A DNA stretch of 64,000 nt from positions 620,001-684,000 of the forward strand of contig NZ_JANWGH010000002.1 of NCBI RefSeq assembly GCF_024919275.1, in the 5' to 3' direction. This document shows, piece by piece, positions 9,430 to 18,960 of this stretch. This DNA comes from Algoriphagus limi. Lineage in GTDB: Bacteria; Bacteroidota; Bacteroidia; Cytophagales; Cyclobacteriaceae. The notes below the pieces were generated by a model, which had not been told where the DNA came from, made no database searches, and worked only from the letters and a program-made list of their open reading frames with translations. How positions within the stretch are numbered: position 1 is the first letter of the stretch; each line of letters starts with the position of its first letter. The position numbers were made by a program, and so were the translations under genes.

Positions 9430-10101
9430 ATGCTTAAAAAAGAGCGCTATCAAGCCTTTATCGATTACTTTTCCAAAAATATGCCGGTGGCAGAAACCGA
9501 GCTTGAGTATGAGAATCCTTTCCAATTACTCATAGCGGTAGTCCTTTCTGCACAATGCACCGATAAGCGGATCAACATGGTGACTCCTGCCTTGTTTCGG
9601 GACTTTCCTACCCCTGAACATTTGGCCGCATCAAATTTTGATGAGCTTTTTCCTTACATCAAATCCGTCTCTTATCCCAATAACAAAACCAAACATTTGC
9701 TCGGGTTGGGAAAGATGTTGGTGGAAGATTTCAATTCTGAAGTTCCTGATACGGTAACGGATTTAATCAAACTTCCGGGAGTAGGTCGAAAAACAGCCAA
9801 CGTGATTACCTCCGTAGTTTGGCAGCAGCCGAATATGGCAGTGGATACCCATGTATTCCGTGTCTCTAAGCGCTTGGGTCTTGTTCCTATGTCAGCCAAA
9901 ACGCCATTAGAAGTTGAGAAGCAATTGGTCAAGCATATTCCAAAAGAATATATTCATCAAGCTCATCATTGGTTGATTCTTCATGGACGCTATACTTGCT
10001 TAGCTCGAAAGCCAAAATGTGAAGAATGTAAGATTTCTTATTTCTGCCGATATTATGAAAAGCAGCACGGTCTGAAACCGGTTAAAAAATCCAAGAGCTA
10101 A
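9430..10101 (+). CDS. nth: Endonuclease III, DNA glycosylase/AP lyase
   Basis: This 223-residue protein matches endonuclease III closely in length and motifs. The helix-hairpin-helix LPGVGRKTANVI carries the catalytic Lys121, and Asp139 is in VDTHVFRVSKRLG. The C-terminal [4Fe-4S] cluster has the family spacing C-x6-C-x2-C-x5-C at Cys190, 197, 200 and 206. It excises oxidised pyrimidines in base excision repair. The stop codon shares one base with the start of the following asparagine synthetase-like gene (TAATG), so the two are probably co-transcribed. Confidence 0.96.
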   Translation: MLKKERYQAFIDYFSKNMPVAETELEYENPFQLLIAVVLSAQCTDKRINMVTPALFRDFPTPEHLAASNFDELFPYIKSVSYPNNKTKHLLGLGKMLVEDFNSEVPDTVTDLIKLPGVGRKTANVITSVVWQQPNMAVDTHVFRVSKRLGLVPMSAKTPLEVEKQLVKHIPKEYIHQAHHWLILHGRYTCLARKPKCEECKISYFCRYYEKQHGLKPVKKSKS

Positions 10102-11876
10102 TGTGCGGAATCCACGTTGTTTGGGGAAAGGGAGCCAATGAAGAGGCTTTGAACGTCCTGATGGATAGTGCCAAGCACCGTGGCCCTGACCAAGAGGACA
10201 AATTAAGTCCTTGGCCCGGGATTTGGATTGGAGTAAATCGACTTAAAATCCTTCATCCTGGTCCCGAAGCGGATCAGCCATTTTGGTCTCCGGATGGGAA
10301 TCACCTTCTAATCTGGAATGGGGAAATCTACAATTATCAAGATCTACGAAATCTCCTTCTAAAAATGGGAGTGGAATTTTTCACTCAATCCGACACGGAA
10401 GTACTCCTTCATTGGCTAAAGATTTTTGGGACTGCAGGTTTGGAGAAGCTTCAGGGAATGTTTGCTTTGGTTTTTGTGGATTTGCCTGCACAAAATATTC
10501 TGGTAGCTAGGGATAAAAACGGCGAAAAACCTCTCTATTATCACCAAACGCATGATTCACTTTTTATTTCTTCAGAGAGCAGAGGAATCGCCAAGTTGAT
10601 AGGTTCTGCTGTGGATATGGTGCAGGTGGAATATTTTCATTACCTCCGTACCCCACAGCCTGGCAAAACTTTTTTCAAAGGAGTTAAAGAATGGAAACCA
10701 GCACGTTTTAGCCTCATTCGGGATCAATCTGCCTTTCGGTGGGATGATATTCCAAAGAAAAAAAAGTTAGAAAAAGAAAAAACCCAAAGCCGGTTTACCG
10801 AATTGCTAAAAGATGCGGTTTTGAAACAGTTTCATGCCGATGTCCCAATTGGAATGCTCCTAAGTGGAGGCTCGGATAGCACCTTGTTGTATGCTCTTTG
10901 GTATTATGAAACAGGAGTTCCTCTTCCTGCTTTTACTGCCCAATTTGAACCGGCAGTCCAAAAGAACTACGACGATTGTTTAGCTGTAAAAAGGCTTCAC
11001 AAAAAGATTCCTTTTGATCAAGTTTCTGTGGATGTTAATCAATCAATTTTTCGTGACAACTGGGAAGATTATCTCCAAAACCTTGATTATCCTGTTGGGG
11101 ATTCAGCGAGTTTCTTGGTTTGGTTGATCGGAAAAAAGGCCAAAGAATCTGTAAAAGTACTGATTTCCGGTGCTGGGGCTGATGAACTTTGGGGTGGGTA
11201 TCAGCGGCACAAGGCGTTTCATACTTACTTGAATAATAAAGAGCTTTTGTTAAAGATTTCTCCCTTTGTGGGAAAATTACCTATTGGGAGAAATTGGAAT
11301 AAGTTTTTCTCTGGAATCGATTCTGATCCAAGGAAGACTTTTTTGAATTTTTCAGCTTTGGAAACTCTTTCTTCAGATTTGTTTGAAGACTATGAAAGGG
11401 TTTTCCGGAAAAAACTTCCCCTCTACAAGCAGATGCTGGACTTTGATCGACAAATCTACTTGGTGCAGGATATTCTGAAAATTCAAGACAATGCATTGAT
11501 GGCTCATGGAATTGAAGGTAGATCTCCTTATCTGGATCAGGAGATGATGAATTTTTGGGAGCAAATTGAAAATGAGGAGGACTTGATCGGGAAAAAGTGG
11601 ATTCGTCAAAGTTTGCAGGATTTGGAATTGGGTTGGGTAGCCGATCGCAAAAAATTGGGATTTGGACTTCCGCTCTTGGAGTGGCTGAGCGAGAAAAATG
11701 AGTTTTCATCTTGGGTCTTTTCCATTGTTCAGGAATTTGGAATTACCTATCAAAAGGAGTTGCCAGAGGTGACGAAAACCATTTTGTCCAGACCTCAGGA
11801 CTTTGTGAAAACGCACTTTTTGACCATCTATAATTTCTTTCTTTTGGCCGAATGGCTGAAATTGCAAAAGCCATGA
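10101..11876 (+). CDS. Asparagine synthetase (glutamine-hydrolysing)-like
   Basis: This 591-residue protein has the class II glutamine amidotransferase domain with the catalytic Cys2 (MCGIHVVWGKG), KHRGPDQ and WNGEIYNY motifs, followed by the synthetase domain with the ATP-pyrophosphatase loop LLSGGSDSTLL and GAGADELWGGYQRH. It would convert aspartate to asparagine, or amidate another carboxylate, using glutamine and ATP. The gene overlaps nth by one base and the next glycosyltransferase by four (ATGA). AsnB-like proteins of polysaccharide loci often amidate sugar acids or amino-acid substituents, so a role in exopolysaccharide decoration is possible. A housekeeping asnB role cannot be excluded. 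Confidence 0.88.
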   Translation: MCGIHVVWGKGANEEALNVLMDSAKHRGPDQEDKLSPWPGIWIGVNRLKILHPGPEADQPFWSPDGNHLLIWNGEIYNYQDLRNLLLKMGVEFFTQSDTEVLLHWLKIFGTAGLEKLQGMFALVFVDLPAQNILVARDKNGEKPLYYHQTHDSLFISSESRGIAKLIGSAVDMVQVEYFHYLRTPQPGKTFFKGVKEWKPARFSLIRDQSAFRWDDIPKKKKLEKEKTQSRFTELLKDAVLKQFHADVPIGMLLSGGSDSTLLYALWYYETGVPLPAFTAQFEPAVQKNYDDCLAVKRLHKKIPFDQVSVDVNQSIFRDNWEDYLQNLDYPVGDSASFLVWLIGKKAKESVKVLISGAGADELWGGYQRHKAFHTYLNNKELLLKISPFVGKLPIGRNWNKFFSGIDSDPRKTFLNFSALETLSSDLFEDYERVFRKKLPLYKQMLDFDRQIYLVQDILKIQDNALMAHGIEGRSPYLDQEMMNFWEQIENEEDLIGKKWIRQSLQDLELGWVADRKKLGFGLPLLEWLSEKNEFSSWVFSIVQEFGITYQKELPEVTKTILSRPQDFVKTHFLTIYNFFLLAEWLKLQKP

Positions 11877-13096
11877 GGATCTTTTATATCCACCAATATT
11901 TTCGCACCCCTGATGAAGGTGGGGCTGTACGCTCTTACCATCTGGCAAAAGGATTGGCAGAGGCAGGTATTCAGGTCGAAGTCATCAGTGGGAAGAATAT
12001 TCGACATTACGATCAGCAATGGATCGATGGCTTTAAAGTCCATTATTTGCCCGTTCCTTATGATCAGCGTTTTGGTTTTTTTCGAAGGGTTTTGGCCTTC
12101 CTCGAGTTTGTCAGGAAATCCCGTCGATTATTGAAGAAACTTGGTCGAGCAGACCTTCTGTACGTGAGCTCGACTCCTTTGACTACTGGCTTGATTGGAC
12201 TTTGGGCAAAGAAGCGATTGGCTACGCCCTATATTTTCGAGATTCGGGATATTTGGCCGGAAGCACCTATCCAAGTGGGTGCTATTAGAAACCCCCTTTT
12301 GATTCGAATGCTTCGCAAATTTGAAAAGAAGGTTTATGATCAGTCCCTATCTCTCGTGGCCCTTTCACCGGGAATTGCCAAACATGTCAGGCAGGTAAGT
12401 CCTCAAAAGAAGACGAGCATCATTCCCAATTTTTCAGATTTGGATCGATTCTTTCCCCAGGAAAAATCCAAAAATCTTCTTCAACAGTGGGGTTTAAAGG
12501 ACCAATTAACGATTGCTTATGCGGGTGCATTAGGTCAGGTAAATGGAGTCGAGGAATTATTGGATTTGGCAGAGCTGGCAAAGGGAAAACAAAAAAACTG
12601 GCAATTCCTGATTATGGGAGAAGGAAGTCATCGGGAATTATTGATTCAGAATGCTGAGCAAAGGGGCTTGGATCAGGTCCGTTTTTTTCCTTTTGGGTCT
12701 AAAGAAAATGTAAATGAATTGCTTTCTTTGGCAGATTTCGCTTGGATTTCCTTTGCGCATTTGCCGGTTTTAAAAACGAATAGCCCAAACAAATTTTTTG
12801 ATGCTTTGGCAGCTGGTAAGGCCATTTTGGTGAATCATAAGGGATGGGTTTTCCAATTGGTGAAGCAACATCAGCTTGGAATTAGTTGCCTTCCAGGAAA
12901 GATGGATCAGTGTTTTCAGGAATTGGAAAAACTGGAAGATGATAGGACTGCTATTCTCCAGATGCAAAAAAATGCCCGAAAATTGGCTGAGAACTATTTC
13001 CGAAAAGAATTGGCTGTCAAGCGGCTTTTATCAGTCATCCAACCTGAAAAGCATCCTCCTATGCAGGGGGACGAGGTCTATATCCTGACTGCCTGA
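11873..13096 (+). CDS. Glycosyltransferase family 4 (WbuB-like)
   Basis: The ATG at 11873 overlaps the preceding stop as ATGA and begins MRIFYIHQYFRTPDEGG, the standard N-terminus of this family, giving 407 residues; an ATG 21 bp upstream adds only seven residues. The protein shows the GT-B fold: N-terminal domain with PYIFEIRDIWPE, then IPNFSDLDRF, AYAGALGQVNGVEEL and a C-terminal FDALAAGKAILVNHKG donor-site region with the glutamate replaced by aspartate in the usual F-[ED]-x-LAAGKP motif. It probably transfers a nucleotide-sugar (often a fucosamine or N-acetylated sugar) to a lipid-linked glycan. Its 3' end overlaps convergent gldB by 38 bp. Confidence 0.87.
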   Translation: MRIFYIHQYFRTPDEGGAVRSYHLAKGLAEAGIQVEVISGKNIRHYDQQWIDGFKVHYLPVPYDQRFGFFRRVLAFLEFVRKSRRLLKKLGRADLLYVSSTPLTTGLIGLWAKKRLATPYIFEIRDIWPEAPIQVGAIRNPLLIRMLRKFEKKVYDQSLSLVALSPGIAKHVRQVSPQKKTSIIPNFSDLDRFFPQEKSKNLLQQWGLKDQLTIAYAGALGQVNGVEELLDLAELAKGKQKNWQFLIMGEGSHRELLIQNAEQRGLDQVRFFPFGSKENVNELLSLADFAWISFAHLPVLKTNSPNKFFDALAAGKAILVNHKGWVFQLVKQHQLGISCLPGKMDQCFQELEKLEDDRTAILQMQKNARKLAENYFRKELAVKRLLSVIQPEKHPPMQGDEVYILTA

Positions 13097-14063
13097 AAAT
13101 TTCCTCAGCATTACTATTTCGCATCAAGTCAGGCAATGGGACTTCTTGATTAAAAACATAATCATCTACGATATTCCAACCTAGCCAACGCCCCAATCGA
13201 CCCGGCGCGGCAGTACTAATTGCATCTGTGAATGGTGCTTCACCCATGTATTTTCTTATCTCAAAGGGGTTGGTTTCATAGAGCAATTCATTTTCTACAA
13301 AATGAGCCCAAATGTATTCCTCGTTTGCAAATGACTCGGCAATCTGATCCGGAGTATAGCCAATTATAAACTGGTCTGAAGTGCAGGGAAGTATTGCTTT
13401 GGTGAAATGGTAGGATTTTCCATAGTAAATCATTTCTGCCAGCATGGAATTATCTCGTGGATCCGTCTGATTGTATCGAGAGGATATGGCCGTCACAATC
13501 ATGGGAACTATGTAGGCCTTCTCATAGCGCTCTGCCATGTAGCGTGGCAATTCAGGTTGGAACGAATGACTAGCCGGCAAGAAATAGTCCAAACCGATGA
13601 CAATTAATTCCTCTGTAACAAGCAGATCTGAATTGAAACCAGAGACGAAAGTATAGACTTTCGGTGCCTGAAAATCCGGGAAATAATGTCGGATGTACTT
13701 AAAGGCATTTTCCAACTCTTCTTCCACATCGGAGAAATCCTCAAAAACAACCTGAACAGAATCATTCAATACCTGCATCGCCGAATCTTGATGGATTTCC
13801 AGCAAATCCGAAGTCAAGGAATCCATGGAATTATACAGGTCAGCTTGAAGATAAATTTTGGTGAACTCAGGATACTTTTCCAGTAGATATTGAAAATCTT
13901 CTTTTGTATCAGCTCTAAAAAACTCCTGCTCTAAGCGAACTACCTCTACCTCTAAATCTTGAGAAAGAATGTCCGAATCCAGTTCGCAGGTTTCGTTTTT
14001 GCTTCCACATGAAAAGAGAAGCAGCAGCATGCATCCGATTCCAAGAAGTGATAGTTTGTTCAT
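13059..14063 (-). CDS. gldB: Gliding motility lipoprotein GldB
   Basis: Starting at 14063 gives 334 residues with a lipoprotein signal (MNKLSLLGIGCMLLLLFSC, lipid-attachment Cys19). An upstream in-frame start at 14108 adds 15 residues in front of the signal and is unlikely. The mature protein matches GldB as I know it: the VSGFNSDLLVTEELIVIGLDYFL segment with its DYFLPAS loop, the PRYMAERYEKAYIVP helix, the QFIIGYTPDQIAESFANEE region and the TAAPGRLGRWLGWNIV C-terminus. GldB is a periplasmic/outer-membrane-associated lipoprotein needed for type IX-linked gliding in Flavobacterium. It interrupts the exopolysaccharide locus on the opposite strand. Confidence 0.86.
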   Translation of the reverse strand: MNKLSLLGIGCMLLLLFSCGSKNETCELDSDILSQDLEVEVVRLEQEFFRADTKEDFQYLLEKYPEFTKIYLQADLYNSMDSLTSDLLEIHQDSAMQVLNDSVQVVFEDFSDVEEELENAFKYIRHYFPDFQAPKVYTFVSGFNSDLLVTEELIVIGLDYFLPASHSFQPELPRYMAERYEKAYIVPMIVTAISSRYNQTDPRDNSMLAEMIYYGKSYHFTKAILPCTSDQFIIGYTPDQIAESFANEEYIWAHFVENELLYETNPFEIRKYMGEAPFTDAISTAAPGRLGRWLGWNIVDDYVFNQEVPLPDLMRNSNAEEIFRQSGYRPRPPA

Positions 14064-14175
14064 AATTGGAAAGTTTGATTCAAAAGTAAGGATTTCAGGC
14101 TTTTTCAAAGGAACGCGAGTACCTACTTTTAAGTATACCTTTGGCGCTTCGTTTTAGAATGATTTATTTTCTGTT

Positions 14176-15180
14176 GTGAAAAATCAGATCCTGACTGCTT
14201 TTGCCTTTTTTCGACTTCTCACCTGGACTAAGGTCTGGAATATTTTTCTTTTAGGCACTTCTTTTCAAATCAGTAGAATTCTTAAGAGGCCTATTGTATG
14301 GGGTAAACCAACTACCCTGAGTATAGAGCCCACGACGAGCTGTAATTTACGCTGTCCGGAATGTCCTTCAGGCTTACGGTCATTTACACGTCCAATAGGT
14401 ATGCTTCAGACAGAGCTTTTCCAATCGGTTATTCATCAGGTAAAGGACCATCTAACTTGGCTGCATTTATACTTTCAGGGGGAGCCTTTTTTACATCCGC
14501 AATTTTTGGACTTGGTCTCTTTTGCTCATTCGCAAGGAATTTTCACCTCTACTTCTACCAATGCACATTACCTGGATGAAAAGCGAGTGGATAATCTTCT
14601 CAAAAGCGGGTTACGTCAGTTGATCGTTTCTATGGATGGAATTACTCAGGAAGTTTACGAGCAATATCGAGTTGGAGGAAAACTTGAAAAAGTAGAACAA
14701 GGCCTCCGACTTTTACTTCAAAAGCGAAAAGAATTCGGTCAAAAATTCCCGCGAGTAGTCCTTCAGTTTTTGGTGACAGGACAAAATGAGCATCAAATTC
14801 CTGCTTTGAAAAAATGGGTAAAAGAATTAGGCGTAGATGAATTGCAATTAAAAACCACCCAGATTTATGACTTTGAAAATGGATCTGAGTTGATTCCTTC
14901 GGAATTGGGCTATTCCCGATATGTACCGGATGGAAAGGGAAAATGGAAGCTGAAGAAAAAGATTAAAAATAAATGTTGGCGCATGTGGCAAGGAGCAGTG
15001 GTAACCTGGGATGGAAAAGTCGTACCCTGTTGCTTTGACAAGGATGCCCAGCATGTGATGGGAAACTTCAGTTCGGAGACTATGGATCAAATTTGGAAAT
15101 CAGCTCCTTATCAAGCATTTCGAGGGCAATTGCTAAAGGATAGGACACAAATTGAAATTTGTAAAAACTGTACAGAGTAA
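14176..15180 (+). CDS. Radical SAM / SPASM domain protein
   Basis: This 334-residue protein has a canonical radical SAM cysteine motif C-x3-C-x2-C at Cys56, 60 and 63 (TTSCNLRCPECPSG), a GEPFLHPQF segment, and a C-terminal SPASM-type cysteine set (CWRMWQGAV, VVPCCFDKD, ICKNC) that would bind auxiliary iron-sulfur clusters. The start is a GTG at 14176; the nearby ATG at 14159 is out of frame and closes quickly. It lies between the glycosyltransferase and the Wza-like gene, so it may modify a sugar or peptide substituent of the polysaccharide. Substrate and product are not readable from sequence. Confidence 0.87.
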   Translation: MKNQILTAFAFFRLLTWTKVWNIFLLGTSFQISRILKRPIVWGKPTTLSIEPTTSCNLRCPECPSGLRSFTRPIGMLQTELFQSVIHQVKDHLTWLHLYFQGEPFLHPQFLDLVSFAHSQGIFTSTSTNAHYLDEKRVDNLLKSGLRQLIVSMDGITQEVYEQYRVGGKLEKVEQGLRLLLQKRKEFGQKFPRVVLQFLVTGQNEHQIPALKKWVKELGVDELQLKTTQIYDFENGSELIPSELGYSRYVPDGKGKWKLKKKIKNKCWRMWQGAVVTWDGKVVPCCFDKDAQHVMGNFSSETMDQIWKSAPYQAFRGQLLKDRTQIEICKNCTE

Positions 15181-15294
15181 GGTAAGAAGCCCTCAAATCA
15201 CTAGCTTTTTGTAACTATTTTTGGTTTAAAGAGGAATTTCATGGATTTTTAAGTCGCATATTTGCTTGAAATTCACCCAGGTCTGCATTTTCAC

Positions 15295-17880
15295 ATGAGG
15301 ATAACTTTACGCTTTTCTTATTTTTTCCTGCTTTTTGCCCTTTTGGTTTTTGGGACTGTTTCCACAACAACGGCGCAGGAGAACGTTGACATTCGCACCA
15401 TTCAAGTGGATGAACTTTCGGATCAGCAGATTCAAGAGCTGATTCGCAGAGCAAATGAAGCAGGGCTTAGCACTTTGCAATTTCTTCAGATGGCAGAAAT
15501 GCAGGGCATGCCATCCGCTCAAGTAGATAAGCTTCGGCGAAGATTGGAAGAACTGGATATGAGTAGCACAAGCGGCCGACAAAGTATTGCTTCGAAGAGA
15601 GCTCCAAGACAGCAAGTTGATTTCAATGAAATAACCCGAGGAATCTATGAGCCTCAGGAGTTGATCAAATCCGAAAATCCGGAATCCAATATTTTCGGAG
15701 CAGATCTTTTTTATCAAAAAAACCGAAGATTAAGCTTTGAGCCCAGTCTGAATCAGGCCACTCCAAAAAACTATGTTTTAGGGGCCGGGGATATGGTTTA
15801 TGTGGATATCTATGGAGAATCCGAGCAATACTACGAAGCCACTGTTAACCCAGATGGATTTGTTCTGCTAGATAATATTGGTCCGGTTGCCGTTTCAGGT
15901 AAGACTATAGAGGAAGCGACCGCAATTATCAAAAATCGAGTAGGTCGCTATTATCCAAGCTTGGTGAGTTCCAATCCCACCACTTTTTTACAGGTGACCT
16001 TAGGTAATGTTCGAACTATCAAGGTGCATATTCTTGGGGAAGTTCGACTGCCAGGAACGTTTACCCTTAGTGCCTTTTCTACGGTATTCAATGCACTCTA
16101 TGCTGCAGGGGGTCCAAATGATAATGGAACCATGCGTGGAATTAAGGTGGTGAGAAATAACCGTCAGATTTCCGAAGTCGATGTTTATGATTTATTGATT
16201 GATGGGACGGCAGGATTGAATCTTCAGCTTCAAGATCAGGACGTTATTTTGGTTACTCCCTACGTTTCAAGAGTTGAAATTTTCGGAGAGGTAAAGAGGC
16301 CATTGATTTTTGAGATGAAGGAAGGGGAAACTTTAGAAGAATTACTACGCTACGCAGGAGGATTTACAGATGAAGCTTTTCAAAACCGAGTAGCGATTTC
16401 CAGAATTACTGATAATCAGCGATCCGTATCAGATGTATACCAAAACCAATTCGGGATGTTCCTTCTTCAAGGAGGTGATCGAATTACCGTTGGAAGAGTT
16501 TTGGATCGATATAGCAACCGCGTTCAAATCAAAGGCGCTGTATACAGAGAAGGAATTTATGCACTAGCAGAGGGGTTGACACTTTCCCAATTGGTTAAGA
16601 ATGCTGAGGGTTTACGAGGAGATGCTTATTTGGAGCAGGCAAGTATCCTGCGAACCAAAAATGACTTGAGTACCCAAATGATTCAGGTTAATCTGCGAGA
16701 AATTTTAAATGGAACGGCACCAGATATTGCATTGCAGCGGGAAGATGTGGTTCGAATTTCCAGCATATATGATATACAAACGGAGCAATATGTTCAGGTT
16801 TTGGGAGAAGTGATGAAACCTGGAGTTTATCCGTATTCTGAATCCATGACGGTCGAGGAGTTGCTTATTTTGGCAGGGGGACTCGAGGAATCTGCAAACC
16901 CCAATGACATTGAAATTGCAAGGAGACTGGAAGATTCAGACTTAGGAACGTTGTCTGATATTATTCCCGTGAAGGTAAATCCTGATTTATCTCCTTTAAG
17001 TACACCACAAACTTTACAGCCATTTGATCAGGTGATCGTGCGGAAGAAAGCTGCCTTTACCATGCAAAAGCTTGTCGCAGTCGAAGGACAGGTTTACTCT
17101 CCTGGAATATTTGCAATTCAAAGTGCTGGAGAGCGGATTTCAGATTTGGTGAAAAGAGCTGGAGGTCTCAATCAATTTGCCTATGCAAAAGGTGCTACTT
17201 TAATCCGTAGAACAGAATTTTTTAATACGGAATCCGAACAGATTCGAAGACGGAGAAATCTGGAATCTCTTCGTCTGCAATTATTAAAAGACCCGAACAA
17301 CTCAGAGGCACAGGAAGAATTATTGCAGCGATTATTCTCGGATTTGTCCATGGATGAGAATCCTGTGGATACCCTAATTGCTCAGACCAAAAAGGAATCC
17401 TTGGATCAGATCGCTTCTGAAACGCCGGGATTCGCTGTGAAAATAAAGGAGACTGAAGCAGTAGCCATAGATTTGGAAACCATTTTAAAAAACCCGGGAT
17501 CAGAAGATGATTTGATTTTGGAAGAAGGAGATATTTTATCGGTTCCAAAATTATTGCAAACTGTTCGGATGCGGGGAGATGTGGTATATCCGACCACCCT
17601 TCGATTCGAAAGAGGAAAAAACCTGAAGCACTACATCAATGGAGCCGGTGGATTTGAAAGACGGGCAAACAGGAAACAAACCTACGTGGTCTATGCCAAT
17701 GGGGCTGTAAAACGAACCAAGGGATTTCTTGGTATTCGAAGCTTTCCATCAGTAGAGCCAGGAGCAGAAGTAATTGTTCCTACCAAAGGTCCTAAACCTC
17801 CTCTTCGCCTAGGTGATGTAGTTGGAATCACTACTGGATTAGCGACTTTGGTTTTGGTTGTTTCACAAATCAACTTGTGA
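15295..17880 (+). CDS. Polysaccharide export outer-membrane protein, Wza-like, multi-SLBB
   Basis: The ATG at 15295 starts a signal peptide (MRITLRFSYFFLLFALLVFG, cleavage near TTAQE); the upstream TTG start at 15262 is rejected. The 861-residue protein has an N-terminal coiled region, a poly-export domain (about residues 155-240, YVLGAGDMVYVDIYGES and VNPDGFVLLDNIGPVAVSGKT), and several consecutive SLBB repeats, each recognisable from a VxGEVxxPGxY-like strand (VHILGEVRLPGTF, VEIFGEVKRPLIF, VQIKGAVYREGIY, VQVLGEVMKPGVY, VAVEGQVYSPGIF, VRMRGDVVYPTTL). It ends with a hydrophobic segment. It should form the export channel for the capsule or exopolysaccharide. The length, more than twice E. coli Wza, is common in Bacteroidota. 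Confidence 0.9.
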   Translation: MRITLRFSYFFLLFALLVFGTVSTTTAQENVDIRTIQVDELSDQQIQELIRRANEAGLSTLQFLQMAEMQGMPSAQVDKLRRRLEELDMSSTSGRQSIASKRAPRQQVDFNEITRGIYEPQELIKSENPESNIFGADLFYQKNRRLSFEPSLNQATPKNYVLGAGDMVYVDIYGESEQYYEATVNPDGFVLLDNIGPVAVSGKTIEEATAIIKNRVGRYYPSLVSSNPTTFLQVTLGNVRTIKVHILGEVRLPGTFTLSAFSTVFNALYAAGGPNDNGTMRGIKVVRNNRQISEVDVYDLLIDGTAGLNLQLQDQDVILVTPYVSRVEIFGEVKRPLIFEMKEGETLEELLRYAGGFTDEAFQNRVAISRITDNQRSVSDVYQNQFGMFLLQGGDRITVGRVLDRYSNRVQIKGAVYREGIYALAEGLTLSQLVKNAEGLRGDAYLEQASILRTKNDLSTQMIQVNLREILNGTAPDIALQREDVVRISSIYDIQTEQYVQVLGEVMKPGVYPYSESMTVEELLILAGGLEESANPNDIEIARRLEDSDLGTLSDIIPVKVNPDLSPLSTPQTLQPFDQVIVRKKAAFTMQKLVAVEGQVYSPGIFAIQSAGERISDLVKRAGGLNQFAYAKGATLIRRTEFFNTESEQIRRRRNLESLRLQLLKDPNNSEAQEELLQRLFSDLSMDENPVDTLIAQTKKESLDQIASETPGFAVKIKETEAVAIDLETILKNPGSEDDLILEEGDILSVPKLLQTVRMRGDVVYPTTLRFERGKNLKHYINGAGGFERRANRKQTYVVYANGAVKRTKGFLGIRSFPSVEPGAEVIVPTKGPKPPLRLGDVVGITTGLATLVLVVSQINL

Positions 17881-18947
17881 TGAATTCAAATAAGCATTTT
17901 TCGGATAATCAGTTTACCCTGAAGGAAGTCATTCAAAATCTTCGTGAGTGGCTGCTTTTTTTCATTTCCAAATGGAAAACCCTTGTTATAGCAGGCGTAA
18001 TTGGGCTGGTTTTAGGTGCTTTGGTTTCCATTTTCAAGAAACCGGTATTTCATGCTGAGACTTCTTTTGTTTTGGAAGAAAGTGATGGAGCTAGCCTTAG
18101 CCAAATGTCTGGATTGGCTTCATTGGTAGGAGTTAATTTGGGTTCTTTGGGAAGTACGAGTGGATTGTTTCAAGGAGACAATATCATGGAGCTTTATCGC
18201 TCAGACCGGATGTTGGGTGAGACCCTTTTGAGTCCTTTTTCTCAGGATCAGCTGTTGATTGATCGCTATGTGGAGTTTGAAGAATTGGATAAGAAATGGG
18301 CTTCCAAAGTCGATATTCCTTCTATGGATTTTTCAATTCCTCGAGATCAATTTTCGGTTGCTCAGGATTCGGTGGTACAGCAGGTTTCCAAACGAATCAG
18401 GGAGAATCAGCTTTCTGTAGCTAAGCCGGATCGTAAGCTCAGTATCATTCAAGTAAGTATTTCTTCCAAAGACGAACTCTTTGCGAAGGTTTTCAATGAA
18501 ACGTTGGTAGAAAAAGTCAATACATTCTATCTCGAAACCAAAACCAAGAAAACGGGCGAAAATCTGGAAATCCTTCAAACCCAAGCGGATTCGGTCCGGG
18601 CTATTTTGGATGAAAGTATCGCTGAATATGCCTCAGCCACAGATGCGGTTCCTAATGTAAACCCACTTCTAAATACCGCTCAGGTAGAAAGCCGCAAGCG
18701 ACAAATCGATGTGCAGGCAACGGCTGCTGTATATCAGGAAATTGTCAAAAATCTGGAAATCGCCAAGGTCAATCACCGTAACAATTCACCTTTGATTCAG
18801 ATTATTGATTCGCCACGTTTGCCATTGAAGCGAAGTGAAATTCGGCTAGTCAAGGGCATGGTTTTGGGAGCGATTATTTTGGGCTTGCTGACCTTATTTT
18901 ATCTTTATTTCCGTCGCTTGTACCAAAAACATGTGCAGGAAAGCTAA
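17880..18947 (+). CDS. Wzz-type chain-length determinant / polysaccharide co-polymerase
   Basis: The ATG at 17880 overlaps the preceding stop by one base (TGATG), giving 355 residues. The protein has a cytoplasmic N-terminus, a first membrane segment (about residues 35-54, TLVIAGVIGLVLGALVSIF), a large periplasmic coiled domain and a second membrane segment near the C-terminus (GMVLGAIILGLLTLFYLYF). This is the Wzz/PCP fold. There is no Walker-type tyrosine-kinase domain, so it is a PCP-1-like rather than a Wzc-like protein. Its tight linkage to the exporter suggests it sets chain length of the same polymer. Confidence 0.88.
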   Translation: MNSNKHFSDNQFTLKEVIQNLREWLLFFISKWKTLVIAGVIGLVLGALVSIFKKPVFHAETSFVLEESDGASLSQMSGLASLVGVNLGSLGSTSGLFQGDNIMELYRSDRMLGETLLSPFSQDQLLIDRYVEFEELDKKWASKVDIPSMDFSIPRDQFSVAQDSVVQQVSKRIRENQLSVAKPDRKLSIIQVSISSKDELFAKVFNETLVEKVNTFYLETKTKKTGENLEILQTQADSVRAILDESIAEYASATDAVPNVNPLLNTAQVESRKRQIDVQATAAVYQEIVKNLEIAKVNHRNNSPLIQIIDSPRLPLKRSEIRLVKGMVLGAIILGLLTLFYLYFRRLYQKHVQES

Positions 18948-18960
18948 AACCTAGGCTGCC